DNA of 64,000 bases from Thysanoteuthis rhombus (taxonomy: Eukaryota > Mollusca > Cephalopoda > Oegopsida > Thysanoteuthidae). The stretch lies in NCBI GenBank assembly GCA_963457665.1, contig OY735212.1, forward strand, positions 55,450,038 through 55,514,037. Reading direction: 5' to 3'. A program made the position numbers and the translations under genes. Positions 24,037-36,835 of the stretch are shown here, piece by piece (the stretch's first letter is position 1; every line of letters starts with the position of its first letter). The notes under the pieces were generated by a model. It was not told the origin of the DNA. It did no database searches and saw only the letters and a list, made by a program, of their open reading frames with translations.

Positions 24037-26620
24037 CTAACCAGTAAGAATATTCACTGTAAACTACATGTCTGTTTGAATACACAGATACGCGAAAAAT
24101 AAATAGACACCAACAGTTTTTCTTCAACTTCATTCAAACAGTTACAATACAAATGAAGTTTCACCATAATGCATTACCTTGAGTTCAAGTATCAAAAATA
24201 TATCTTATTTGACACTTTCTTGACTTAAGCGTTATAAGGGGGACACCTTTTAACACAGAAATGACGAATTCCAAAATCAGTTTGAGATATGCTTTACGTG
24301 AAGAGATTCAGTTGATATGATCATGTGGCTGGAGTTTTTACTTTCATCTAATATATTGCCCTAACAAGACCAACAGGATTCATTTTGGGAAAATCACGTG
24401 GCAAAATAATTTGTTTGTGCAGTATCTGGAATATGAACAAATCTTGATTTACCAGAATAATTATGTTTTGCAAAAAACTAAGGGCTTCTCGCTCGCCTCA
24501 ATTGCCCATTCATTCCTCCCCTTGATACCAAGCTGCTGGTCCATATTGTCTAAATTAATGGTAATTATTTGATGGTCCCTGACTAATTTCAATTTTTATT
24601 TGACTTCTAAAGCTTTCAAACGAGGATGGTTCAAACATGAAAGTAGTGTTGTCTATTTACTTTTTGCATGTCTGTATGTGTATGCGAATATTTTTGGGTA
24701 AACGTTCTCTGACCTCTAACAATCAATATGTGCGATTAGGAACGTGAAAATACTTCCCAGCTTGGCAAAAATCATCTTCTCTGACAGATTGATATTTGAC
24801 GCCTTCTTCACTCCGTTCTTTCTTCTCCTTGTATCCGGGGTTCGATAGGTATCAGTATTTTTAACTATATCATATGTTCGATAATGCGATTCAGTAATGT
24901 CAAGCTACGAATATGTCGATCATGTTTTGAAGCTAATGGATTTCAGCTGGAACGTGACCCTTTTGAAAGTATCCCAATAGCAGGAAAAATCTTGCAATTT
25001 CAAGTACCAATTGTTGAGGAGAGAATATTTAGTAACATAAAATAGTGTATTGGCAATGCAATTGAATTTAAGAGTAGCAATTAACTGCTTCTCTTACTCT
25101 ACTTCCGAGGAGTCGATTTACACAAGATACAGGCTCATTTCCTGATGCTGCCATAGAGAGTTCTAGGTCATAATGATAGGTATATAACATGAGACTTCTT
25201 GCTTCTATATCTTATTGCGGTGGCGTTCAGTTCCCCAAATCTCGGATTAATGACTTCTCATTTGCTCGATGCCGATTGGTCGACTCAAAATTCAGCGAAA
25301 AAAAAAGGGGAACAATCCAAGGAATATTATCTCAGAATTTATCATGTACAAAAGAGACGGCTGATTCTTTCAGAAATTAGTGTGATGGGAGTATGTTGAT
25401 AATTCTAAAAAATGCATGTATTGAAAAAGTAAAAAGACAAGGAAAATTATAGGTAAAGGTACTATCATTTTACCGTATTTACTCCCCACCAACGCTCTAA
25501 TTTCAGAGAAAATGTCAACCAATGTTTTCGTAATTGATAAACTATGAAATAAAGACCCTCATATTGTTTTCCTTTGATTTTCATGGTAATCAGCATCAAC
25601 CAATTGGCAACAAGCAAATGGACAGTCAGTAATCAGAGAGTTAGGAAAATGATAAAAGCTCATTTTAACAAAGTAAATGGAACCTCTGACCAGTGAGAGT
25701 GATCGGTGTCCAAGCCCGATTGAATCACATTTTTTTCGAATACTATCTCAAAGGCAGCTGCCTGGGACCTCTCCACTCCCAAGATTAGTGGTGTGCAATC
25801 CACCTACTTTCCAATCCCTTGCATTGGATCACACTGACCTTCGTAAATATCTGAAACATTACTTTTACTTCACTTTTGTGAAATTGCATGCATTGATATG
25901 TATATGTATATGTATACGTCGACACGTGGGTCCAATGAATAAATGGCGGTAGTTTCCTATTCCCAACTAGCATCAGCGATCATATTGCAAGCGCAGGTGA
26001 AAAGAGAGGGTTTTGAATGCTTATTTTTTTTAGATAAGTAGGCACTCCCCACTTGAAAAATAAGTGAAACAGGAAGTTCTTTTTTTTCACCATTTAAGCC
26101 TTAATCGAGCTAAGGAAATTTTATATCAACTAATTATATTACCGAATACTTTAAGTTAAGATGGTAAAAGCTTTCCTTGATTTAGAAATTTTTGTTGCTA
26201 GTAACTTTTTTGTCAGAAATGACTTTCCCCTGTGCCGAACGAAGAGAAAAAGACAAGTGTTTAAACGTAGAACAATGCTCATTCCTGGTCCAGAATCTTT
26301 CCCTTGGCTTGTAAAAGATGTCTAAATGTTCATGACACCACAAACATTGAATGACTCGAGTAAAGACATTTAGCAGACATCAAAGACATTATGGGAAGAT
26401 TTTGCTGGGAACATTTCTATATCCTTAATGCGTTTCGAACCTTTATAATACTTTTTGTTGAAGATCTTATCTTTAATTGTTTAAATAAAACGATTTGTTT
26501 TCTTCTGTTACAGGTATGTTTTTTTCCTTGATTGAAATGGAAATGGTTGCCTTCCGAAATATGGTAGCAGGTTAGTCGAACATAAACAGTTTTACTAGAG
26601 CATGTGTACATACAAAGACT
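24035..26620. other. Unique sequence; possible regulatory island near 24.37-24.59 kb
   Basis: There is no transposon relic or convincing exon in this 2.6 kb. The part at 24370-24590 has enhancer-like words (TCACGTGG, CAATTGCCCATTCATTCCTC, AAATTAATGGTAATTA) and no simple repeats. That is a weak pattern only. Confidence 0.35.
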
Positions 26621-26621
26621 A

Positions 26622-26632
26622 ACACACACACA

Positions 26633-26673
<41 letters not shown>

Positions 26674-26686
26674 ACACACACGCACA
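26622..26686. repeat. (AC)n microsatellite with CACTC interruptions
   Basis: About 65 bp of AC broken twice by CTC. Confidence 0.97.
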
Positions 26687-27320
<634 letters not shown>

Positions 27321-29130
27321 TAAGTGTTAGCAAAGTTTCTTTATGTCTGTTTAGCCCATGTATCAGATCAATTTGCTGCTAATTTTGCCGGGCAATTTTC
27401 TCTAAGGCAGATCATCTACCGCTTGAAAGCCACAAATGAATATCTGTCTGTATGGTGATCAGCATGCACTCGGTACCTCTGCAATGGAAGGATGATTTGA
27501 ACCAAATTTCAGATAAAGATCAACTGAATGTCTGACTACAGAATAAAAATGTTTTGAACCCGCCCCCCAAGAATAGGTGTTATTTTTCCTAAGGATGAGA
27601 AAATTAGTCCTAATGATTCGATACTCAACAAGTACGATGCTTCTTATGACCCCCCCCCCAAAAAAAAACAACAAACAGAATTAATATGTTGACATCATTA
27701 ATAGGGAGAAACATTACGATATTTTGAAAGGACGATTGTTGTTCTCATCAATATTGGTTATAGATTAAAAATGCTTCAACTGTCCATTGCTTTTTACGTA
27801 CATTGTTTTTGTGCATTAGTAGCACAAAGCATACATAAGATACAAAGCACCATACGCCACGGTATTTCAAATGTATTAGTATTTAAGTATCTGGTGGAAA
27901 CTGTCGGTAATACTATATTAGTTGAATAATACCATTTTTCTGGGCGCCCCACAAATATTAAGACGAGCTTCAAAAACTAAGATTTTGACTAATTTCTGTT
28001 TTTTCTTTGATATTTTGTAAGTAGATAAATGTTAAAATATTATTTTGTTATAACCATGTAATGAAAAAGAATGTAGGAAGACGTTTCTTTTCTTCTGAAG
28101 ACAATGCTTCAAAAAAATTCTCCAAAACTTTGTTATTTTCACCAATTAAGCAAAGTTACCAATACATCAACGCCACCTTCGCATCGGTAACACAGTAGTT
28201 AGTTTTTTTATAGGCTCAAAACTAAAACGTAAATATCAGTTTGACGAGACAAACCGTTTGTGTGGAATGCTACAATGGACAATTGTTCAGAGCCGTGAAG
28301 CACCCTGTGCTTGGTCAGCGGTTCCTTCAAGAAATTAGAAAATCCACCGAATGAAAACCAGACTCTTTCTCATATGATGAAACACATCCTATAGCTGAAA
28401 ACTGATATGAGATCAAGGGAAGCCAGGGAAAATATATTGATAACTGAAAAAAGTGCTATGAAATTTCATGAAAAAATGTGTTGCCGAAAACGTTTTGCAT
28501 TTTTGCATCGAGCTAATGATTTAGTGTTAATCAAATATGGTACGGTTTCGATATATGAAGAAATTCGACAGAATCAGCTGTCCAAATATGTCGAAAATAT
28601 AAATAAATTGTTGAAATTAGTGGTCTAAATAAAGAGCAATACAGATATGCTTCTGAGCTGGATTGGGGACTTATCAGTTTTATTCTCTCTCCAGTATCTC
28701 TGATTGTTATCGACAATGATGGGAAGCCCCCACCCCACTTTGTCGAAATCTGGAAAAGAATAGAAATAGAAAATACTGGATAGAAATGGTTTTCTGTTCA
28801 TGTGAAGGTGACTCCCAGCAGGATTTTGTTAACCTGATAACGGCATTAGATACAATCTTTTCTAATACCTCAAGTACTCGTGTTTGGTTTCCTACGCACT
28901 GATTATTATTTATTTTTGCGATAGCTGCTCTTCTGTCCATCCTTATTTCTTTTTTCTCTTTTAAATATTGTACATGTATTTTTATCTCTATTTTGCTTGC
29001 CTGATTTCAATTTTTATCATTGTTCTCATGGTTGTTTCCCGTTGTTATATTTATTCTCGTCTTCTTCTTTGATTTGCTTGCCTTTCATCGTTTTTTTTTT
29101 TTCACTTTTCTTTTTCTTACATCTTCTCTT
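27321..29130. other. Unique AT-rich sequence, no confident feature
   Basis: On the minus strand at 28750-28775 a pyrimidine tract ending TTCTTTTCCAG looks like a good 3' splice site. An open frame of about 73 codons follows it (28749 down to 28531), and no family is recognised. Homopolymers lie at 27650-27670 (C9 then A9) and 29091-29102 (T12). Confidence 0.35.
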
Positions 29131-29134
29131 GTCT

Positions 29135-29490
29135 TCCGTTATCTGTTTCATTCTCTGTATTATTTTTAGGTTCTTTTTTGTTGTTTTTAGAAATATCCAT
29201 TTTTTTTTCCTTTTTAGTCTCTTCTTTTTAGTTTGTTTGTGGTTCTTGTAGCGTGTTTTTGTTCCATTCATCTGTTTCTCTCTTCGTTTTTACATTCAGG
29301 TTCTCTTTCTTTGTTTTCAAAAATATCCATTTAAATTTTTTTTTTCTTTTTCTTAGTCTCTTTTTTTTTTTCCAAGTTCTATAATGTTTTTGTTTCATTC
29401 AATTGTTTCTTTTCTCATTTTTAATTTTAGGTTCTTTTTCTTTGTTTTTGAAAATATCCATTAAAAATCTTTTTTGATCTTCAGTTTGAA
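29135..29490. repeat. 131-bp tandem repeat, about 2.7 copies
   Basis: The block AGGTTCTTTTTCTTTGTTTT then GAAAATATCCATT recurs at 29168, 29298 and 29429, spacings of 130 and 131 bp. Between the blocks, TCTTAGTCTCTTTTTT and GTTTTTGTTTCATTCA-like segments repeat in the same register. The unit is T-rich and copies differ mainly in T-run length and a few point changes. Confidence 0.85.
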
Positions 29491-30165
29491 ATCTTTTCTT
29501 TGATTTTTACTTCTTAACTCGCTTCCTATCCAAGCGGCTTTTCTTACCCCCAACTTCTTGCCTTCTTCCAAAGACCCTCTCACCCAGCCTTACTTCATAT
29601 TTGTCCTTCCCTTTAGTTCGACGCTTAAATTCAACGTAGGTGGGTTTCGCGCGGTTGTGATGAGGCAGAAAAGGAAAGCGATGTCCAAACTGGAAGCCAA
29701 CAAAAACGCGCGCAGATTCTCTGTTCTCTCGTGCGCCAGATGTGAAAGGGTTAATCTTTATCGATCTGCGGGCCAGATTTTGTTTTGAACAGTTTTAGCA
29801 AATAATGAAACATGGCATATATTACTCGATCGATTCAAGTAACTATTGATCTATCTTTTCATCTTTCGATCTATACAAACCACTGTTAAACAATGTAGCT
29901 GGGTACAAGGCTTATACAATCTGAATATATTGAGTTAATCGGTGAGGATTGAATTTTCGAATCTATCGAAAATCTGTGGGACTACCCTCGTAAACAACAC
30001 TTTACGTCAGACACCCAACTTACATATTTCTATCAACCTAGCTTAGTCTAGAACGGGGCAACGATATTAGACTCACTAAAGTAGTGAGAATCTACTGGAC
30101 CAACTCGTTAACTATAGTTCAACCGCAAACTGAAAGTGTTAAAAACTGTGGGCCAAAATTCCCAT
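29491..30165. other. Unique sequence with a short CpG-rich patch
   Basis: At 29640-29770 the sequence becomes CpG-rich (GCGCGG, AACGCGCGCAG) and a plus frame reads FRAVVMRQKRKAMSKLEANK followed by more basic residues. No domain is recognised. It may be a short exon or a promoter-like patch. The evidence is weak. Confidence 0.25.
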
Positions 30166-30167
30166 TA

Positions 30168-30600
30168 CAGCTGTCAATATCAGTTTGTTCAACATTAAAG
30201 TTTGTCTTGCAGGTTGACTATGTATATAAGAGTCGCACGTACAGGCTACATCAAAGGAGCAAGAGGTCCGAACATTAAAACCTTTACATCCTTATTACGT
30301 CTAAAAAATCGCCTTTGACTTTCCCACACACACAGAAAAAAAGTTTTTTGTGAGATGTTCAATTTATAATGTAAATTTATTCTATATTGATCGCTTAGTT
30401 TGTGCCCGGCATTGTTCACGCTTATTCATCGAAAATTCAGAATTTTTTTTTTTAGAAGTAACATTGATCATATCTTATACCATGTTTTTTTATTGATCAC
30501 TCCCAACAGGGTATGCTGCCAAAGGGTTGTTGGTCACATTGGTCACATGACGTTTCATATTTAGTGACTAACCGGAACTATGATTAATCTGGCACAGTGT
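30168..30600 (+). repeat. R1 dispersed repeat, near full length
   Basis: The 5' half is diverged (AGCTGTCAATATCAGTTTG, GTCTTGCAGGTTGACTATG). The 3' half is well preserved: TTAGTTTGTGCCCGGCATTG, TTGATCACTCCCAACAGGG, TATGCTGCCAAAGGG, TCACATGACGTTTCATATTT and AGTGACTAACCGGAACTATG. Confidence 0.88.
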
Positions 30601-31079
30601 TACAATAATGAAGTACCCATTGAGAATAGAACTCACAAAACTATCACCGATCCATCAGACGTGCTGTATGACAGGCGCCCGGTGTAGTCATTTACTACGC
30701 TTAGCCCAGTTTTGCATTGAATAGCGATGTTAACAATTGAACTCACTAATGCAGCGAAGAAATGCAGAAGCAGAGTTGTAAATATTGCTCTATAGCAGAT
30801 ACCACCCCCTAAAAAAAACAATCTTGAAATTACCAACCGGTTCAGCTCGATCCCGGCAACACGTGACACACAACTGATGCAATTCTCATCATGTAACACC
30901 AATTGATCAGTCAGGACCCCCAAACTTATGCTACAGCTTGCTTCAAATGGAATCTGCTTTTATGGTTTGCGATTTTTCGAATGAGCTGGACCAGTCAGTA
31001 TGTTTGCTCTAAATTGCACCTGGTAATACTGGGTAAGTTGATCTGTTCCGATTCCGCGATATTTAAGATAAGAAACTGT
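30601..31079. other. Unique sequence, nothing recognised
   Basis: A minus-strand frame of 96 codons (30633-30923) has no recognisable domain. Confidence 0.4.
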
Positions 31080-31362
31080 ATAGTTACTATCTAAAAGTTT
31101 TTTTATTTAAAAAAAAATGAATTTTTTTAGCTCTGAATGGTCGTCTTGGACCATTTTTCAAATAATTTTAGATTTAAGATCTACTTTTTAGATCATTCTC
31201 AGAAAGAAATCGATTTTGTCGGATAGGTTTAGATGAGTTTTCGTTAATTTTTGTTTATTTTTCCAGATGAAAAATTCATCTTTTTTAGATAATATCCAGA
31301 TATTTTTTCAGATAATTATTCCTGGTACATACGCGAGCTACGCTGATACATTTACGTGACGT
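31080..31362 (-). repeat. R3 repeat, inverted relative to the 20.5 kb copy
   Basis: On the minus strand it begins with GTAAATGTATCAGCGTAGCT then CGCGTATGTACC. It continues into sub-repeats of ATTATCTGAAAAAATATCTG and GATGAATTTTTCATCTGGAA type, ending near TCTAAAATTATTTGAAAAAT. This mirrors the 20.5 kb copy in order and spacing. Confidence 0.75.
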
Positions 31363-31899
31363 ACTGGTATTATCTATACAATTCACCATTTACAGTAAAA
31401 AAAAAAAATTACTTTCGATGAACACTGCATATCAAAGACAGTGCCAGTGTCTTCTCGTCCCTCCAAGTATAGATTGAATAAAAATAAGTATACATAAATA
31501 AACCATATCCAAAAGCATCGGTCTTTTTTCAATCGCTTGTCTGGGTCAAGCATTATTGGTCAAAGATCAACTCAAACCATGACTGTTTGCTTTCATTTCG
31601 TGACTAGGGAATACGCCCATAACTAAAGTAGCAAGGAGAAATCTTATTTTGAGTCTACACTTAACGTTCAGTGGTGGTGAAAATATTTAAAGAGGTGAAC
31701 TTCTTTTTAATAAAAACTGGATATTGGCTTCAGGCAAAATCCATATAAAGAGGCGTTTGGCATTCGTAAATCGTTTTTTAATAGCCCAAGTCAAATCTTG
31801 AAGGGCTTAACTTCGACAAGGAATCAATCAATTCTTTTGCATTTTTTTTAGCTCAAATTCACTACAGCTTTTTGAAATATACTCCCCCGACACATGTGC

Positions 31900-31900
<1 letters not shown>
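31363..31900. other. AT-rich sequence, nothing recognised
   Basis: No family or coding match. Confidence 0.45.
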
Positions 31901-31901
<1 letters not shown>

Positions 31902-31950
<49 letters not shown>

Positions 31951-31978
31951 TGTGTGTGTGTATGTGTGTGCGTGTGTT

Positions 31979-32009
<31 letters not shown>

Positions 32010-32048
32010 GATTTTACATGAATACATCTATGTATATATGGTTGTACA

Positions 32049-32134
<86 letters not shown>
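31902..32134. repeat. Compound (AT)n(GT)n(AT)n microsatellites
   Basis: An AT block at 31904-31947 is followed by GT to about 31986, a short AT block, 40 bp of spacer and a long AT block at 32053-32134. Confidence 0.97.
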
Positions 32135-32136
<2 letters not shown>

Positions 32137-32484
32137 GAATTTACCGTCATATAAGAATGAATATTGGCATGAATTATGGTTTATCCGGCAGGATGAATAG
32201 TGAATATCAATATGGGATATTTCTTTTTGAATTATTGAAATTTTATTCCTGACGTTTTGTGACAATTTTACTTGAAACTAATTCAAATTCTACCCAAAAA
32301 TTATTTGTCACCTCCTATCGTCTCTGTTATTGATTTCCCTTTTATCTTTGTTTCTTGAAAATTGGGTGCATTTTTTCCTAGAAATGAGTATAACATGACA
32401 TGAGTAGTGGGAGTTTTTGAAAGATTTTTCGATGTATTTAATCACTTCCTCTGAGCATAGGTTGTATATGTTGGTATATATACA
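32135..32484. other. AT-rich sequence, nothing recognised
   Basis: No motif recognised. Confidence 0.45.
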
Positions 32485-32501
32485 TACATACATACATATA
32501 T

Positions 32502-32564
<63 letters not shown>

Positions 32565-32620
32565 TGTATATGTATATACATATGTGTGTGTGTTTGTGTG
32601 TATGTACGTATGTGTATGCA
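32485..32620. repeat. Compound (AC)n(AT)n(AC)n...(GT)n microsatellite
   Basis: ACATACAT units, AC, about 45 bp of AT, AC, then ATGTATATGTATATAC and GT. Large parts are self-complementary. Confidence 0.95.
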
Positions 32621-32789
32621 TGTATTTGTGTGGGTGGGCCAAGAAGCTAAAAAAAAGGAGAAAATTATGTGTCAAGCGTTTCTAAATCTTTTAGATAAAG
32701 AATCGCCGTAATCAATCTCTGCCTACTTTTTTTCTCAATATTACTTTTATTGCCAACGTAGTAGCCATAATAGTTTAATGTTCTCCATA

Positions 32790-33185
32790 TTCTCCAGGTG
32801 AATCATTCTCATTGCTATGATCGATTCGAACCAAAAGCGTCCTTAACGCATTTTTATTACGTGGCTGCAATCATTCGGGCATCATTAAAAGTTACTTTCC
32901 TATGGGAACTGTTTTCAAATCAAACTAGAATGGGTATTAAATGCCGCTAACGAAAAGCCTAAATCTGTCTGGCCGATTAACAGCGTCTTAACTTTTAAAC
33001 ACTAAATGAAGAATGCAGTTGAATGTCGGGTTATTTTGACCCAGCCGCTATCAGCATTGATAGATTGTCCAGAGTCTGATTGAAAGCTCAGTCGAAATAA
33101 CGGCTGCTTCATTGTTCGTTCTTATTCCTGCCGGTCGAGTTAGATGGAAAGTTTACTTGCCAAGAAACGATTTGTCTTGACCGAT
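32790..33185. promoter_or_regulatory. Candidate conserved non-coding element
   Basis: About 400 bp without simple repeats or long A/T runs. Words resembling homeodomain, caudal/Hox and GATA sites are frequent: GCATTTTTATTACGTGG, GCATCATTAAAAG, GGCCGATTAACAG, CTATCAGCATTGATAG. No frame is open for long. The texture resembles metazoan enhancers. There is no direct evidence of activity. Confidence 0.3.
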
Positions 33186-33329
33186 CCAAAAATATCTAGA
33201 CGTTAAAAAAAGTGTAATATACCCTATACAATATTGGGCCTTCATTCAGTGCCGGTTATATCAATATATAATAAATAGCATTAAACAAATTTAATCAAAT
33301 AACAATCATATTGAATTCATTATACATAT

Positions 33330-33515
33330 GATACATTTTCAATGGAGATACAGTTTTGAGATCTTGAATATTGCTTCAAATGTAAAAATATCTGAGCCTC
33401 ATTGAAAAAAACATCTAAACTTTTCCAAGCTCTAAGATATATATAAAACAATTTACTATATCTAAACAGAAAATATCTAAATTTAGACATAATATATCTC
33501 AGTTGGCAACGCTGA
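33330..33515. repeat. Weak R3-like AT-rich repeat
   Basis: Several ATATCTAAA/ATCTAAAC words are spaced 20-35 bp apart over 170 bp, as inside R3. The R3 flank is not recognisable, so membership is uncertain. Confidence 0.35.
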
Positions 33516-34259
33516 CTATAATGACTTTGAACTCTTTGGCTTACCATTCCTATTCTCCCACATCGAATGAAGACTTTGTCGCCTTTGAAGTTCGTGCGAC
33601 CAGAAATCTATTGGGTTGTTTATTTCTACTCATTCTGCCTCCAATTTTTTTTCTAAAGAGAGAGAGAGAAAGGGGGAGGGAAAAAAGAGATACAGAGAGA
33701 GAGAGGTTAATATATGATCAGTACCATTTAGGGTAACGTAAAAAAATTTACCCGAATTCATTAATGGTAATCGATTATTCGTATTGTGCCAAATTGTTTG
33801 ACGAAAGGCTTCGCAGGGGAGACGAATACAAAATTCGTATGAACGGTTTTATTCGATATTTATTCAGTGTTTCATGTATTTGAAAATGAAAAGCACATCA
33901 CTCATCAACCCACATATCCATAAGCCAATATCTATTCCACCCTAGAAAAATTACCGAAAAAATGAATTTATGAAAGAAAGCTGATCAAATTACAAATGAA
34001 CTCTCTCAAGATGATGAGATAAACATGCTCTTTAGTTCTTTTATAGGTAAAGTTGCATTACTCTGTTTATATACTTTCGTTTACCCCATATTTCTAATTA
34101 TATCAAAAACGGTTGAAAAATATTACTTCAGGCATATTCTGGTTAATATAAAAGTATGAAGTATTCAGTTCATAGTCGTTGCCTTTTGAATATATCCGTA
34201 TGAGATTTTTCTAGTAAAAAAATAACTTGTCTCTCGATTCGGCGCCAAACTATGGTACA
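33516..34259. other. Unique sequence with a short GA-rich patch
   Basis: An imperfect (GA)n patch at 33656-33705 is the only structure I see. Confidence 0.45.
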
Positions 34260-34890
34260 ATTTCAATTTCGAGGACTTCAACTACAGTCATAAGTAACTC
34301 ATCATCGTGAGGTTTTAGTTTGTGACTTAATGCGGGAACAGATTGCTATCACACGCAAATTAACTCATGTGATCTCATGTGAGCATTACTAGCCTACAAG
34401 CCAGTTAAACACTCATTTGAATTGCTCGGAGACACCGTTGTAACGGCTACAAGTCACGTGACATCATCAGTCCTTGTTGGTCCGTTCAGCAGACGTCATG
34501 TTTAGCATTCCTTTAGTCTGCGCTTATTCACTTGGTGCGTGATAGCGAGAAGTTTTTATTCGGATCCAAGACAGACTTGAAAAAAGATGTAATATTTGAT
34601 GCGTGTAAGATCACGTGAGGTGATGTGACACATCTGTGATCTATTGCTGACTTTCATAGTTTTGTGGGTTTGTGAGCTTTCATGAACTCACGTTATGTGA
34701 AAACAATGTATTCCCACTTTTTGTCTCACATAGCGTCAGTATAGTGAGCTCAGTTATGATCTGATGCTTCAAACATCAGTTACATGAAAATTGTTTTCGC
34801 ATTATTGGCTGTAGATAATTGTTACGCCTATTGTCAACCTTTACAATGGCCATTACATCATAGATGTAATTTGTGATCCAAGCTTTGTCT
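34260..34890. other. Unique island with repeated CATGTGA/TCACGTGA words
   Basis: Palindromic TCACGTGA-type sites occur at 34453 and 34611. Related words recur nearby: ACTCATGTGATCTCATGTGA near 34363, GTGATGTGACAC near 34620, TCACGTTATGTGA near 34688. The end of the stretch (34800-34880) has TAAT/GGCCATTA words. E-box clustering is suggestive only; this could be a degenerate repeat. Confidence 0.3.
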
Positions 34891-35721
34891 GGCACTAGAG
34901 AACAGTATTAGGGTACTTGATGAGGAACGAACTCTGTGTAATCGTCTGCAAAAATAAACTAATCACGGAAGGTAGCGCCACTAGAGAATAATTGAGCAGA
35001 CAGTTTTCTAAACAATGCCAGTCACGCAAAACTCATCAGGTCATTTTTATGAAAAGTCAAATTTAACATCACAAAAGGCATTAATCATAAACAACTTTGC
35101 CGGGCTGAAAACATGAACGTGTATTCATTTGAATTAAAAAATCGTTTTATCATATTGATTTTTTGTTCAGCTCAAAACATAACTTAGTTTATGTCATTTT
35201 TTTTTATTCTCCTGCTTGTCTGTTTCTGACATAACTCGTTTTTGTTTAAATCTGTCTTTCGTGGGCGTGGTGAGGTAGGGCAAGAAGACTCGGTAAACAT
35301 CGAAAAGGGGAATTTGTTTATTAGTTCCTCAGTAAACAACTTTTCTTGCCGTACTGAAAATTGCTGAAAATGTTGCTCACATATCAAGGTTGAAACTCTT
35401 TCTTTCATTGTTGAGGGTTTGTTCAGAAAATGAATAAGCTCAACTGATTGACTTACTCCGTGATGTTCATTTACAAGCCCTTCTGTATTCTTGTTTTAAA
35501 TATATAAGCGTACCTGGAGAGCTCTCCAAAGTCTTTAATCACTATTTTCTCTCACTCTCTCTGTCACTGTTTGAATTATTTTTTTGCTTTTTGTCTGTTT
35601 CTCTCTGTCTCATTGTAATTATTTATATCCCTATTTAATCGTTTCTTACTATCTTCTACATTATTTCCTCCCTCTCTCTCACTACTTGAATTATTTATCC
35701 CCTCCAAATTGATGTTCCCTT

Positions 35722-35722
<1 letters not shown>
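34891..35722. other. AT-rich sequence, nothing recognised
   Basis: The minus-strand frame at 35184-35408 (74 codons) is Lys/Thr-rich with no recognisable domain. A CT-rich stretch lies at 35540-35690. Confidence 0.4.
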
Positions 35723-35723
<1 letters not shown>

Positions 35724-35808
<85 letters not shown>

Positions 35809-35816
35809 CATATATA
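35724..35816. repeat. (AT)n microsatellite
   Basis: About 90 bp of AT with GTATAT and ACATAT at the 3' edge. Confidence 0.98.
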
Positions 35817-36370
35817 TGACCAAGGTGCAATAAGCGTCCATTTATAGGAAAATATACCACCTAAAACGCTTATGTATTAAATTTTGGTCAATAACACTCA
35901 GATATTCTATAAGTCTAATTGCAAAAAAATGTAGCCGTATTTGGAGTCATTTTATAAAATGAAAATAAGTCATACTCCAAGATCTGCTATGGACTTTGGC
36001 AGGGAGTGAATCTTTGTGCTTATAAGCCAGAAGCCCCATTCCCCCCACCCTTAAAAGAGAGTAAAATTGCCCACCGCAAAAAAAAAAAATGGGTTGTAAG
36101 TATACTGAAATAAATAAATAAAAAACAGACTTATCCGTTGTTGGTTATATCTAATCACAATGTTGACATTCAGTGGGTATATATCCTTATAAGAGGGCAG
36201 ATTTATTTCTATGGCACTCCTTGTCATATTTACATACGGTTATATGAATACAACTACCCCATAATTTTAATATTTTAAAGCTGTAAAGGAAAAATTTTCC
36301 TCCTGTTACTTTTTGACGTGCGTGCCGCCCATCCCGTCCTTCAGACCAGGGTTTGTAAGCTTATAGCTTA
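35817..36370. other. AT-rich sequence, nothing recognised
   Basis: No motif recognised. Confidence 0.45.
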
Positions 36371-36371
36371 C

Positions 36372-36665
36372 CGAGGTGGCGCAATTAACAGCGAGCGCCC
36401 AAAGTCACCTGGCTGATGCGTGAACTAGACATGGGGGTCTGTCCCACTTCTGAGTTGCGTTCCAAAAGTAAGACTGAACTGGGTAGTTCAATCACATGAA
36501 TATTGCGTAGTTGATAGATGCCCGATCTCGCTGTAGAGTACTACCTCCCCATTGGAGGTGTATCTCGATCGTACGACTGCCTGTGCAATTTGAATCCGAG
36601 ACATACCGCGGGAGCAGATGCCGAGCAGACTTTGCCGGTCTGCTGCCACTTTGGAGGGTAAACCT
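36372..36665. repeat. GC-rich island, possible tRNA-derived SINE remnant
   Basis: On the plus strand GAGGTGGCGCAATTAACAGC followed by GAGCGCCCAAAG resembles the 5' half and A box of a tRNA (GTGGCGCAATTGGTTAGCGC type). On the minus strand a TCTCGGATTCAAATTGC segment near 36585 resembles a B box. The two are not arranged as in a single tRNA. GC content is far above the flanks and the island abuts a large microsatellite, as SINE tails often do. Classification is unsure. Confidence 0.3.
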
Positions 36666-36690
36666 CTCAGTGTAGCTAACTGTGCACACA

Positions 36691-36752
36691 GACAGACAGA
36701 CAGACAGACAGACACACACACACACACACACACATATATAAAATATATATAC

Positions 36753-36835
<83 letters not shown>

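Noticed and set aside
29000..29260. Phe/Leu-rich frame resembling a multi-pass membrane protein
   Set aside because: Derived from T-rich sequence and the 131-bp tandem repeat; the reverse strand gives poly-Lys, as expected for T-runs.
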